This document shows, one piece after another, positions 36,401-45,800 of a stretch of DNA of 64,000 bases (position 1 is its first letter; every line of letters begins with the position of its first letter). The stretch spans positions 9,052,001 to 9,116,000 of the forward strand of contig NC_083520.1 in the NCBI RefSeq assembly GCF_032362555.1, in the 5' to 3' direction. Source of the DNA: Amyelois transitella. Taxonomy: Eukaryota > Arthropoda > Insecta > Lepidoptera > Pyralidae. The notes beneath the pieces were generated by a model. It saw only the letters and a list, made by a program, of their open reading frames with translations, was not told the DNA's origin and searched no databases. A program made the translations under genes and the position numbers.

Positions 36401-36406
36401 CTTCAT
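24837..36406 (-). CDS. MFSD6: MFSD6-like major facilitator superfamily membrane protein
   Basis: Exons in transcript order: 36406-36343, 31948-31803, 31525-30883, 30279-30092, 29174-29038, 28819-28704, 28408-28290, 27397-27271, 26185-26042 and 24946-24837. The total is 1794 nt and 597 aa, and every phase joins. MFSD6 proteins are multi-pass relatives of sugar/proton symporters whose substrate is not firmly known. Features: an N-terminal [20 protein letters not shown] first helix, an MFS loop motif [12 protein letters not shown] (about 65-75), a long extracellular loop (about residues 95-245) with seven Asn-glycosylation sequons, several cysteines and an RHKR site, the conserved [13 protein letters not shown] and GIVAGMDDG segments, and a Pro/Glu-rich cytosolic tail. 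The loop insertion after helix 3 and the GMDDG motif favour MFSD6 over MFSD8/10-type relatives. Exons 8-9 are very GC-rich. Confidence 0.88.
25316..25472 (+). repeat. Interspersed family B, in MFSD6-like intron 9
   Basis: Complete copy from ACATAAAATCACGCCT to ACCAGGACG, with GCAAGCTCGGCGGTTTCGGG in the middle. Confidence 0.85.
25590..26036. repeat. Long (TCTA)n microsatellite against an exon donor
   Basis: About 445 bp of TCTA units with periodic TTTA and TCCA variants, forming a higher-order pattern. In the sense of the host gene it is (GATA)n and begins about six bases after the exon 9 splice donor GTCAGT. Confidence 0.97.
26288..26320. repeat. Short perfect inverted repeat
   Basis: Arms AAAATATATAGGA and TCCTATATATTTT surround the 7-base loop CTTGACG in intron 8 of the MFSD6-like gene. 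Confidence 0.85.
26580..27172. repeat. 19-bp G-rich minisatellite in MFSD6-like intron 8
   Basis: About 30 units of consensus ATAAGCGTCTGGGGGAGGG, diverging towards the 26580 end. Each unit holds a G5 and a G3 tract on the plus strand, so two neighbouring units supply four G tracts. The host gene is transcribed from the minus strand, so the G-rich strand is the template and the RNA is C-rich. Confidence 0.95.
27431..27660 (+). repeat. Interspersed family B, longest copy
   Basis: Begins ACATACATAAAATCACGCCT after a TA dinucleotide run and continues past CAGGACGTCCTTAATTTG into TCAAGATACGTTCGTCTTCC. It shows the element extends well beyond the usual GTCCTTAATT end. Confidence 0.85.
27691..27947 (-). 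repeat. Interspersed family A, full length
   Basis: Reversed copy in intron 7 of the MFSD6-like gene, followed by an (AT)n run at about 27949-27975. Confidence 0.9.
29328..29505 (-). pseudogene. Decayed duplicate of MFSD6-like exon 4 (distal copy)
   Basis: Aligns with exon 4 and about 60 bp of its downstream intron: CCCGCGCA...AAAAACGAA, GCTCGACA, AGCCACNATGAA, GCCGGTGTGAAATCC, ACATCT, GACCAAG and AATGCAGT occur in the same order and orientation. Small deletions break the reading frame, so it cannot encode the exon peptide. Confidence 0.8.
29560..29785 (+). repeat. Interspersed family D
   Basis: Shares ATCACGCGACGCT, GCCGCGGTTCCCCAGG, CACCTAGCCTGGCGGAAGAT and CTTCCCTTTGGTGG with an inverted copy at 49497-49690 and a shorter one at 41640-41705. 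It separates the two decayed exon 4 duplicates. Confidence 0.75.
29787..29905 (-). pseudogene. Decayed duplicate of MFSD6-like exon 4 (proximal copy)
   Basis: The second copy has the intron part (CCGC...TTAAATAACGAACACAGAACG) and only the 3' end of the exon part (AGAGCTCGACA...GTTGCCACTATAAAGACACGAT). It then diverges. It is more decayed than the distal copy. Confidence 0.65.
30470..30660 (+). repeat. Interspersed repeat (CAACCAATGTTGTGAAACC family), longest copy
   Basis: Runs from AAGAAAATGCTGCAGTGCAG through GACGCTTTGGAAGCGGCAGT to AAGTGATGTTCGAAATGTCC and an A-rich tail, in intron 3 of the MFSD6-like gene. Confidence 0.7.
31566..31655 (-). repeat. Interspersed family A with a large internal deletion
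   Basis: Both termini are present (CATACACATAGTCACGT and GGAACCACACGGCAT) but the central ~170 bp are missing. Confidence 0.8.
31981..32254 (-). repeat. Interspersed family A, full length
   Basis: Reversed copy in intron 1 of the MFSD6-like gene, starting about 33 bp before the exon 2 acceptor. Confidence 0.9.
32461..32708 (-). repeat. Interspersed family A, near full length
   Basis: Reversed copy in the same intron, about 200 bp from the previous one, with a decayed GGTAACCATACATC end. Confidence 0.85.
33108..33545 (+). repeat. Interspersed family A split by a Helitron
   Basis: The 33108-33168 and 33435-33545 parts join to a normal family-A sequence (…AATCTCAA / TTCTATTATTAAG…). The head of the repeat is truncated. 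Confidence 0.85.
33169..33434 (+). mobile_element. Non-autonomous Helitron (Lep1 type), 266 bp
   Basis: Starts TCTATACTAATATTATAAAG and ends GCGGGCACAGCTAG. It is flanked by A (33168) and T (33435), the expected Helitron insertion pattern without target duplication. It interrupts a family-A repeat. Confidence 0.92.
33655..33743 (-). mobile_element. Truncated Lep1-type Helitron, 5' end only
   Basis: The reverse complement carries CTAATATTATAAAGCTGAAG, TTTGAACGCGCT and a decayed CTCAGGAACTACTGGTTC region. No CTAG end is present. Confidence 0.7.
34010..34267 (+). repeat. Interspersed family A, full length
   Basis: Forward copy from GCCGTGTGGTTCCCGGCACT to the (ATGT)n tail. Confidence 0.9.
34321..34450 (-). 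repeat. Interspersed family A, partial
   Basis: CATACATTATAACCTCTCATTATCCCTTGTGG... through CACATTCA. It is strongly diverged. Confidence 0.6.
35285..35500 (-). repeat. Interspersed family E, reversed
   Basis: Contains ACGTGAGGGAAAATATTGTG, GTGTAAGAACCAGACTCACC, CAATCCAGGGTTCATGG and CTCTCCAGAGTGGTGA, the inverse of 15119-15370. Confidence 0.65.
35655..35760 (+). repeat. Interspersed family A, 3' fragment
   Basis: Tail half only (TCTCAATTCTATCAT... to GGGTGTACTATATG). It runs directly into the left arm of the inverted repeat at 35756. Confidence 0.7.
35756..35830. repeat. 23-bp inverted repeat with a 29-base loop
   Basis: Arms 35756-35778 and 35808-35830 (ATATGTTACAGTTAAAACTA... and its inverse) differ at one position. 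The left arm overlaps the end of a family-A fragment. Confidence 0.9.
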
Positions 36407-36894
36407 TTTGCTGCAATATTAAATTTATAGGTACCTAAAAACAATTATTACAGACTACTATCACGGACTCGAAGTTCATTGACCGACAGCACACATATTC
36501 GCAAATCACAATCACAACTGCTTCGGCCTGAATAAAATTAAATAATCGAGGCTACATGTTTAGTAGCGTAAGCTCATAAAACTGCTATTTTTATTTACAT
36601 TACAACAGTCAATATTGTCAAACAAGTGTCAAACTTAACCTGAACAGTCAGCTTCACCTTAGTCATATTGATTTGACTTTGACTGACGTTTTTGAATCCA
36701 TTGGTCCCCACAATTTTTCCTTTTTTACCCCAATTTTTTGAAATTACTCCACGCTTGATATTCTATTAATCAATGTCATTGTAACTTGTCACGTGGGGAA
36801 AACATTGTAAACACTTGTAAATACTACGGAAATAACCTCAAAATATTTATAATCATTATTAATATTATAATATATATAAAACAGTGTTATTATA
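36407..36894. promoter_or_regulatory. Shared (bidirectional) promoter region of the MFSD6-like gene and NOM1
   Basis: Only 488 bp separate the two divergent start codons, so both 5' UTRs and core promoters must fit here. A TATATATAAAA run lies about 25 bp before the NOM1 ATG, too close to be its TATA box unless the 5' UTR is tiny. No CpG-like enrichment is visible. Core elements are not identified. Confidence 0.6.
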
Positions 36895-39800
36895 ATGAAG
36901 AATAAAAAAAGATCACCGCCAGTTTCCCTTGTTAGCTCAAGGAAAGTCTTGCGTAAACAAAAACGGCAGGAGAAGAAGATACACAGAAAGGAGCACTACT
37001 TAAAGAAATCTTTGCCTGAGACGACTAAATATGAACCAGGAAAGTTCGTCAAAAGGCCGATAGATGCCATTGATATTGAAACTGAAGTAAAGGTAATCCT
37101 TCTCGAAATAATTTAAAAGTTCTTCCTTGATTCTTCCTCTTTGTTTTCTAACCAAAAACTGTTTCAAGAATGTACATGTATAGGTGATAATCATCACATC
37201 ACAACCTTCTTTTGTCCTCCGCACCTTCTGCAACACTCTTACGCATCTATTGTAAATTGTTTAATTCAAATTAACCTATTTTACAATGGGACCAATACAA
37301 TCATGTTGTGTATTTAGAAAATAAAACTTACATATGAAAGTTACCCTTTTCAGAAGAAGAAGCCAAAGCTGCAACCATCAGTCCAAGATGTTCTTACCAG
37401 ACAGATACAGAAGGAAAAGAGTGAGACGGAGAAATTGAAATCACAAATGGAGAAACAGAGAAAGAAGATGCTAATACAAGCCAACGAGGATGAAGACAAA
37501 GTCATAAAGAAACTGGAAAAACAGCTGGGCCTCAATAAAACTAAGAATAAGAACAATTTCTTTTCTGATGATGGACTGGACTGTATCCTTTTTAAATACT
37601 CAAACATCACATCTCTAGTATTCTTCCAAGAGACAGAGCTTACAGTCATAAGGCTAGCAACCTGTCACTATTTGAATCTTAATTCTATAATTAAATGCTG
37701 CAGCTGAATGTGGCCTATCAGTATTTTTAAGACTGTTGGGACATGTCTACTACACTATATTTATAAACGTGATTATATGTATGTAAATTAACTTTATGGA
37801 TATTGCCACTTATTTGTTGTCTCTTGTGAAACATGACTCACCCAAGCCACCAAGCCAGGATCTATGGTCAAGTCAAGGGGGTACCCGGGACTATAGCCAG
37901 ATGGAAAAAGACCATAAACTGTCAACGGGGAAATCTTTTCATGCCTAATATTAATTATAAATTACATTTCAAACTTAACTCTTATTATCAGACGTCTTAG
38001 AAATCTGTGACAGAGCTACGTCTGAGCAGATAGTAGCTGCTGAGAAGCACCTCGCCAGCGTCCAAAACGAATCAGACTTTGAGGAAGATCTGGCCGTGGT
38101 CACTGGAAAGAAACCTAAGGAAACTAAAGATGATGAAGAAAATGATGAAAGTGATGTTAATGAAGAGAAAAGTGATGATGAACAAGACAGTGATGACTTA
38201 TCAGGTAGCGATGATGAAGATGATAATTCTGAAATGTCAGAAGATGGTGAACAGTCAGATGAAGAAGAAATTTCCGAGGATGAACCGGAAGGTAAATTTT
38301 GTAATGTCTTTTATATTCTTAAGAGATATTTTAAGAAGTTGTGTTGGATCACCACATATATTCTAAAAGTGACCAAAAGGTTACAAATATTTTACAATGC
38401 TTTGTGTAAAAATAGTCTTTCAAAAGATTTCAAATTTAAATATTTCTGATTGTATGTAAAAGATTGCTCTTGTAAGTAAAATTAAGTCCTCATTTACCGT
38501 GTGTACAAGTGATCGTGTATGTATGAATAACTAGGTGTTAAGAGTCTGCTTTATCACCAATTAATAAAGTACTTACTGTAAAAAGATGTGAGCTTTTTAC
38601 AGTAAATACGTTTTTTTATAAGATCTTTATTTTGTTAAAGTAATTAAAACTATTCTTTTTTTGTTTACAGAAGTGCCTACTAAATCACAGAAATCACAAA
38701 ACCCAAAATTAAAAAAAGAGGGTAAAGAAGTAGAAAACAAATTAAATGGTAAATCAACAAAAACAGAAAAACCTAGCAAGAAGGAAAGAGTTATTTCTGA
38801 AAATGATTTACACAATGTATTTAGTGAAGATGAAGTGTCACATTTGTCTGGTGACGATGATTTGGACGGATTCTCGGGTGATGAATATGATGATGATGAA
38901 ACAAAACAGGAATCAGAGGAGAGTAAAGAAAAACCTGATGTTTGGGAGGATATTTACGGACGGAAGAGGGACAAAGAGGGCAATATTATAAAGGTAAAAG
39001 AAATTCAATCAGTTTCTCTTAGATACTTCATACAGCGGTCTTGACAAACATACCTTGGTCAATGAGGCGCGATTTTTTGTATGTTCGTATGTGTATTGCA
39101 TCATACCCTGCCCGCGCAAAAAACTAACGCTGTTTCGCTTTTTATTATGACGTAAAACGGGACAGCGACAGTTTTTTCGCACGGTAAAAACAGTTTTTTT
39201 TTATTGTAATATAGGCAAACTCACACTTAGTAAGTGTGTTATTGAAGATTACGTATTTTTTTGTACTAATTCATATTTATTTGTTTTTAATTGCAGGAAG
39301 AGAAAGGCATTTACATACCACCACATTTGAGGAACAAAGACACGACATCAGATAAGGATATGGTGCAACTTAAGAGACAGGTCAAAAGTGAGTACCTATA
39401 TTTTTTATATTTATAAAATCGTCGCGACTCCCGTCTGACCACCGGGTTTTTCACAGATACTAAAAAGCGAGAGGAGCATTTTATTCTGTCGAGTTACTAA
39501 CTCGACTATTAATTTATTACTATAACTACACTCGATAATTTTATTTTTCTTTCCTTAACACAATTCCTGAACTATACTTTGGGTGTAGTTAAGTCTGTGT
39601 GATCATGTAACGGAAGCAGGTAGCTACTCGTATAGTCAATGGCGCAACTCAGTGCACGTGGCGCTCACTCAGTTGTTGATAGAGACGACTGTGTGTCTGT
39701 ATGTAACTCTGGACCGACTGAACATCTATACTAATATTATAAAGCTGAAGAGTTTGTTTGTTTGTTTGAACGTGCTAATCTCAGGAACTACTGGTTCGAA

Positions 39801-42800
39801 TTGAAAAATTATTTTTGTCTTGAATAGAACATTTTTCGAGGAAGGCTTTAGGCTATCTACGTCTGGCTAGGCTATAACATCACGCTGCAACTATTAGGAG
39901 CTAAGAGATAATGGAAAATGTGAAAAAACGGGGAAAATTATTCATCCTTGAGGGCTTCAATGATGCCCAAAATCACTATTCCACGCGGACGAAGTAGCGG
40001 GCACAGCTAGTTATCCATATATAAATTCCAGGCGTGCTGAACAAGCTGACAGGCAAAAACTTGCACTGGGCTTGCTTATATTCGGAGAACAGCCGTCACT
40101 CAGTGAACACGGCGCTCACTCAGTTGTGGGTAGAGGCGACTGTGTGTCTGTCTGTAACTCTGGACCGGCTGAACATTATCCATATATAAATTCCAGGCGT
40201 GCTGAACAAGCTGACAGGCACAAACCTGCACTGGGCCTGCACCACAATAGAGAGGCTATATTCGGAGAACAGCCGTCACTCAGTGAACACGGCGCTCACT
40301 CAGTTGTGGGTGGAGGCGACTGTGTGTCTGTCTGTAACTCCGGACCGGTTGGTGGCCGAACATGCCGCGTTGGTTGAGGTCTTACATGCCAACGTTGGGA
40401 ATGAAATAGGTGAGTGGAATAAAAGTTTGATATAATCGTAATTTTTTTTGCACCATTTTTTTTTTATTGCAAAGCAAATTCACGTTTATGTTTTTACTGA
40501 TATTTTAAATGTCAAAGTTTGTCTATTAAGATTTGTCGGCTTAAGTTCTGAACCGATTTTTATGAAATTTTAAATGTGGGTAGTTCAATACACAAGGTTT
40601 GTTTTTCTTATCTAAGGATTTTAGTGAAATATTCAAATAGACTTTGTTTTTTTTTAACATACATACATATGATTAAGTCTATATCCCTTGCGGGGTAGAC
40701 AGAGCCTACAGTCTAGGACAGATTGATAGGCAACATTCAGCTGTTTGGCTTAATGATAGAATTGATCAATGGAGATACAAATAGTGACAGTTGCTAGCCC
40801 ATCCCCCTAAAAGAAGAATCTCAAGTTTATAAACCTATACCTAAGTCGTATTTTACGATATCCATGGGAACGAGATGGAGTGGTCCTATTATTTTTTTAT
40901 TGGAACCAAATACATATATGTATGCTTTTTTATAATTTATAAATATATATATGTATTATTTTTATTTACAGGGGCTCATTTTCTCCAAGAACTGTCAAAG
41001 AAATTCGATGTAATGATGCTTCATCCACAACCCCAAGAAGACAAGAGACTGGACAATCTAGTGTCCTGTTTAGCTCACCTTTATTGTTTCAAGGTAATTT
41101 TACATTATATATTAAGTTATTGAGTTGTTTACGTCCGAGATTTAGGTATAGGATTATCTCTGTCGCATGTATGCCGTGTCGTAAGAGATGATTGAAGAAA
41201 AAAGCACTTTCAACTAATGCAACAACTATAATCCAAGGTTTTTGAAAATATCTTCCTATTGCTATTGGAATCTCATGTCTATCATTAAGTCAATCAGCTG
41301 AACATGGCTTTTCAGTTTTTTGATGACTGTTTTCTCTGTCTACCCCGCAAGGGATATAGACGTGATATAATAAGTATGTATGTATATTTTTAAGGTGTGG
41401 GTAGAGTCATCATCCAAATTATTAAGTTTGTTTCGGTTTGACGTTACCTTTAGAAAGGAGCCTGGGGTGTACGGGGACTGATATGCCTATCAGTCTTGTA
41501 AAGACTGATAGACCACATTCAGCTTAAAAGAAAAATCCCAAGTTTATAAGCCTATCCTTTAGTTGCTTTTTACATCATCCATGGGAAAGAGATGGAGCGG
41601 TCCTATTTTTTTTTTGGTGGCGGGAACCACACGGCACCTCAAGCATCACACCTAGCCTATCGGAAGATCATCCCTTTGTTCCGTTCGAGTCCGAACCATC
41701 GCCACCGCTACAAAAATTGCCCCTTCAATTTCAGATATACCACGCGTCTCTTCTGTACGACATTCTCGACAGACTGCTAGAAGAACTGACGGAGAAGAAT
41801 ATAGAGTGTGTTGTGGTAGCGCTGAGAGTGGTGGGCGGGGTGCTGCGGAGGGAGGAGCCCCTCGCGCTGAAGGGCTTCATACAGCGCACTCAGACCCGGG
41901 TGACGAAACTGAGCGAGGAAGCTGTTGCTGGGTAAGTAACTATCGTATTATAAATATAATAAATAAATATATACGGGACAAATTACACTGATTGAGTTAG
42001 CCTCGAAGTAAGTTCGAGACTTGTGTTACGAGATACTAACTCAACGATACTATATTTTATAATAAATACTTAGGTATATAGATAAACATCCAAGACCCAG
42101 GCCAATCAGAGAAAGTTCTTTTCTCATCATGCCATGGCCGGGATTCGAACCCGGGACCTCCGGTGTCACAGACAAGCGTTCTACCGCTGCGCCACAGAGG
42201 CCGTCAAATCAATTATGACGAGTGACAGTACTAAAAAAAATACATTTTGCAACAATTATAAAGGAAGAAAACAAGGATAGTATCATGCGTCTCTCTCGAA
42301 GAGATTCTTAACTGCTTATTTGTGATGAGGAAGCAGAAAGGAAGCCGTTTGAAAATTAATCTTAATATTAATTACAATATAGCACACAATATGACGGCCT
42401 CTGTGACGCAGCGGTAGTACACTTGTCTGTGTCACCGGAGGTCCCGGGTTCGAATCCCGGTCAGGGCGTGATGAGAAAAGAACTTTCTCTGATTGGCCTG
42501 GGTCTTGGATGTTTATCTATATAAGTATTTATTATAAAATATAGTATCGTTGAGTTAGTATCTCGTAACACAAGTCTCGAACTTACTTCGAGACTAACTC
42601 AATCTGTGTAATTTGTCCTGTTTATATTTGTTTATTTAAAAAAAAAGAAAAAAAAAATAGTTATTTTTTCTCATTCACAATTATATTTAAGAATTGTATG
42701 CTTTATTGCAAAACGTTAAGATCCATTTTTGATAGGTTATATATATATATAAGGTATATGTAAAATGACGTATAAAAGTGTCTCAATAATCCGAGTTGTT

Positions 42801-45800
42801 TTGTAAAAACCATAAATGGAGATTTTTCCTAAAACCTCAAGAAAATTTATGATTCATTAATTTTTTAAACAAACTCTTTGATTCACAGATCTCGAATAAA
42901 GTTCCTTCTTGAAGTTCTGATGGCCGTTAAGAACAACAACTTGACCAAAATACCCAACTACGACCCGTCATACGTGGAACATTTGCGAAAACTCTCCCGC
43001 GGTATCGTACGCCGGGGTAATTACGTCACGCCCTTGAATATTAGATTGGAAGACTTGTTGAAAGGTAAGATTTGTCTTCCTCCTATTTTGGGTCATATGT
43101 TCTCTGGAGTTCTCCGAGTTGCGACTCCCCTCTGACCTCCGCAGCTTTGCAGGAGAACCTGTATTGGATCATACATAAAATCACGCCTCTTTTCCGGAGG
43201 GGTAGGCAGAGTCTACCTCTTGCCACTTGCCACGATCTCGGCATACTTCCTTCGCTTCATCCACATTCATAACTCTCTTCATGCAGGCTCGGCGGTTTCG
43301 CGTACTTTTGACCTGACCCTTTACCAGGACGTCCTTAATTGGATCATGGTTAAATACAACTATTAATTAGTTGTCCTACCATACAGAAATGGACATCCTA
43401 GGATTAAAGAGAGTGGCATTAGAAAAAAAAATTTTTTTAACTATGTTTTGGTTGGTTGGTGATAAAAGCAACATAGTAACTATCACTGTCAACATCGACC
43501 AATCAGAAGGCCGTGTGCCGTTTTAAAATTAACAGCTCGTCTGTAATTGGTCGAACCGTTTAGAACCTTACAAATGGACATGATGAAAGGCAGGGGATAT
43601 AGATGTGATTAAAGGTTATGTTATATTATGTTACAATATATACGTGTACAAATCGATTTTCAAATGAAATGATGAAAATGATTATACATACGTGAAATCT
43701 ATATTATTATCCATATATTTTCAGCGGACGAACGCGGAAAATGGTGGGTAGTCGGTTCAGCGTGGGAGGGCAATCAAGTGAGGCAGGAAGAGAAGAATGT
43801 GAAGTTGCCGCCCACCACGGACCAGAAGTTGTTGGAATTGGCGCGAAAACAAAGAATGAATACGGACGTCAGGAGGAGCATATTCTGTGTTATTATGGGT
43901 GCTGAGGTGAGTAATATATCTCGATTAATAAGAATTAAATACAGTAAAATTAAATTTAAAGCTTAATAAAAAGAATGTGGAGCTACCGCCCACCAAGGAC
44001 CAGAAGTTGTAAAAATTGGCGCGAAAACAGGGAATGAATACGGACGTCAGGAGAAGCATATGTTTGTGTGTGTGTGTGTTTTATTTTTTTTTATAATATA
44101 AAACGTTTTAACACGTCAAGTTCTTATGAAAAGCCATTCACTGTCATCTGAATTATACAAAATGTATTATTTCTCAGTCACACACAGTCTGTGAAAGTTT
44201 TATATGTGGTCTTATCGACGTAGTATCCTAAATACAATCTTGAAAAATGAAATAATTAATAAATATATACGGGACAAATTACACAGATTGAGTTAGCCTC
44301 GAAGTAAGTTGGAGACTTGTGTTACGAGATACTAACTCAACGATACTATATTTTATAATAAATACTATACATATATTAACATCCCAGACCCAGGCCAATC
44401 AGAAAAAGTTATTTTCTCATCATGCCCTGGCCGGGATTCGAACCCAGGACCTCCGGTGTCACAGACAAGCGTACTACGAGTACCGCTGCGCCACAGAGGG
44501 CGTTAAAATAAACAAATTATTCCAAAACATTAACAGCCATTTTTTATATATCTTCATAATGACGTTTAAAAGTGAGGACGATTTTTATAAAATCTTACTC
44601 TCATCTGTATCATTGTATTACATTGTATACATATACATACATTCATACATAAAATCACGCCTCTTTCCCGGAGGGGTAGGCAGAGACTACCTCCTTCCAC
44701 TTGCCACTCTTCCACTTAAATATATATATATACACCTATATATATATATATTACAGACACTTTGACTCAAACTATATAATTATATAGTTTTAATCGAAGT
44801 GTGATCGTAGTTTTTATCTGTTAATTTTTTTGCCAGGATTACATGGACGCGTTCGAGAAACTTCAGCATTTGGGCCTGAGAGGTCAGCAGGAGAGGGAAA
44901 TCATTCACGTTTTATTAGCGTGCTGTCTTCAAGAGAAATCATACAATCCGTATTACGCTGTGCTTGCGCAGAAACTGTGCGACACCGATAGAAAATACCA
45001 GGTATGTTATATATCTTATTTTCAACCTATTTACACATATATACTTCATGCATATAATCTCGTCTTTATCCATTACGGGGTGGTCAGAGCTGACAGTCAG
45101 ACAGCTGTATGGCCTAATGATGGAATTGAGATTCAAATAGTGACAAATTTTAGCTAGCTCGTCGCCTAAAAGATGAAAGATTGAGTTAGTTTATTTAGAA
45201 ATTGAGTTACAAAAAAATTCCATGGTTGACTACCTACAATTTGCACAGGAAGAATAGCAGCTGACACACACTATATTTTTTACTTCGCTACAAGACCTTG
45301 CATTAATGAATGTATTTATTTATTTCTGGAGGCAACTATTTTTATTATAATTTAAATATTTATTTATTTAACAGGCAAAGCCAGCTGGCATATATATGCA
45401 TATGTATGCTATAATTTGTTTGGTTAGCAAAAATCAGCAGATTTTTATTGTGAAATATTTTTATTTTATTTTCCTAAAATATAGTGCCTTTCATTTTATT
45501 ATTTCTCTCCTCTTCTGTCTTATTTAGTGTATACAGTATATTCCTGAACGTCTTCGTCTATACTTCATACAATTTGTCTTAAAATAAACTGATTTTGTTC
45601 ACAGCTATCGCTACAGTTCTCTGTATGGGACAAGATCAAAGAGCTGGAGAATCTGGACAAGCAGAACGCCACAAACCTGGCTATGTTGCTCGTTCACCTC
45701 ATCATGGGGAAAGGGTTACCTCTCTCTGTCCTGAAGGTAATGATCATCATTCTTCTTACTCCTGCCGATGATCTCGGTTACATCATCACCTCTCTGGTGA

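Noticed and set aside
36866-36880. TATA box for NOM1 (TATATATAAAA)
   Set aside because: It lies only about 25 bp before the ATG, leaving almost no room for a 5' UTR. More likely AT-rich background.
40072-40377. 101-aa frame with a repeated sequence as a new gene
   Set aside because: It is the out-of-frame reading of NOM1 exon 6 and its tandem copy.
42120-42205. A possible tRNA gene (A and B boxes)
   Set aside because: The tRNA-like part is fused to a conserved non-tRNA body and tail, and three complete copies with the same body occur within 2.5 kb. It is a SINE head.
44319-44765. 148-aa plus-strand frame
   Set aside because: It reads through the reversed tRNA-derived SINE and a family-B fragment. 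No host domain.
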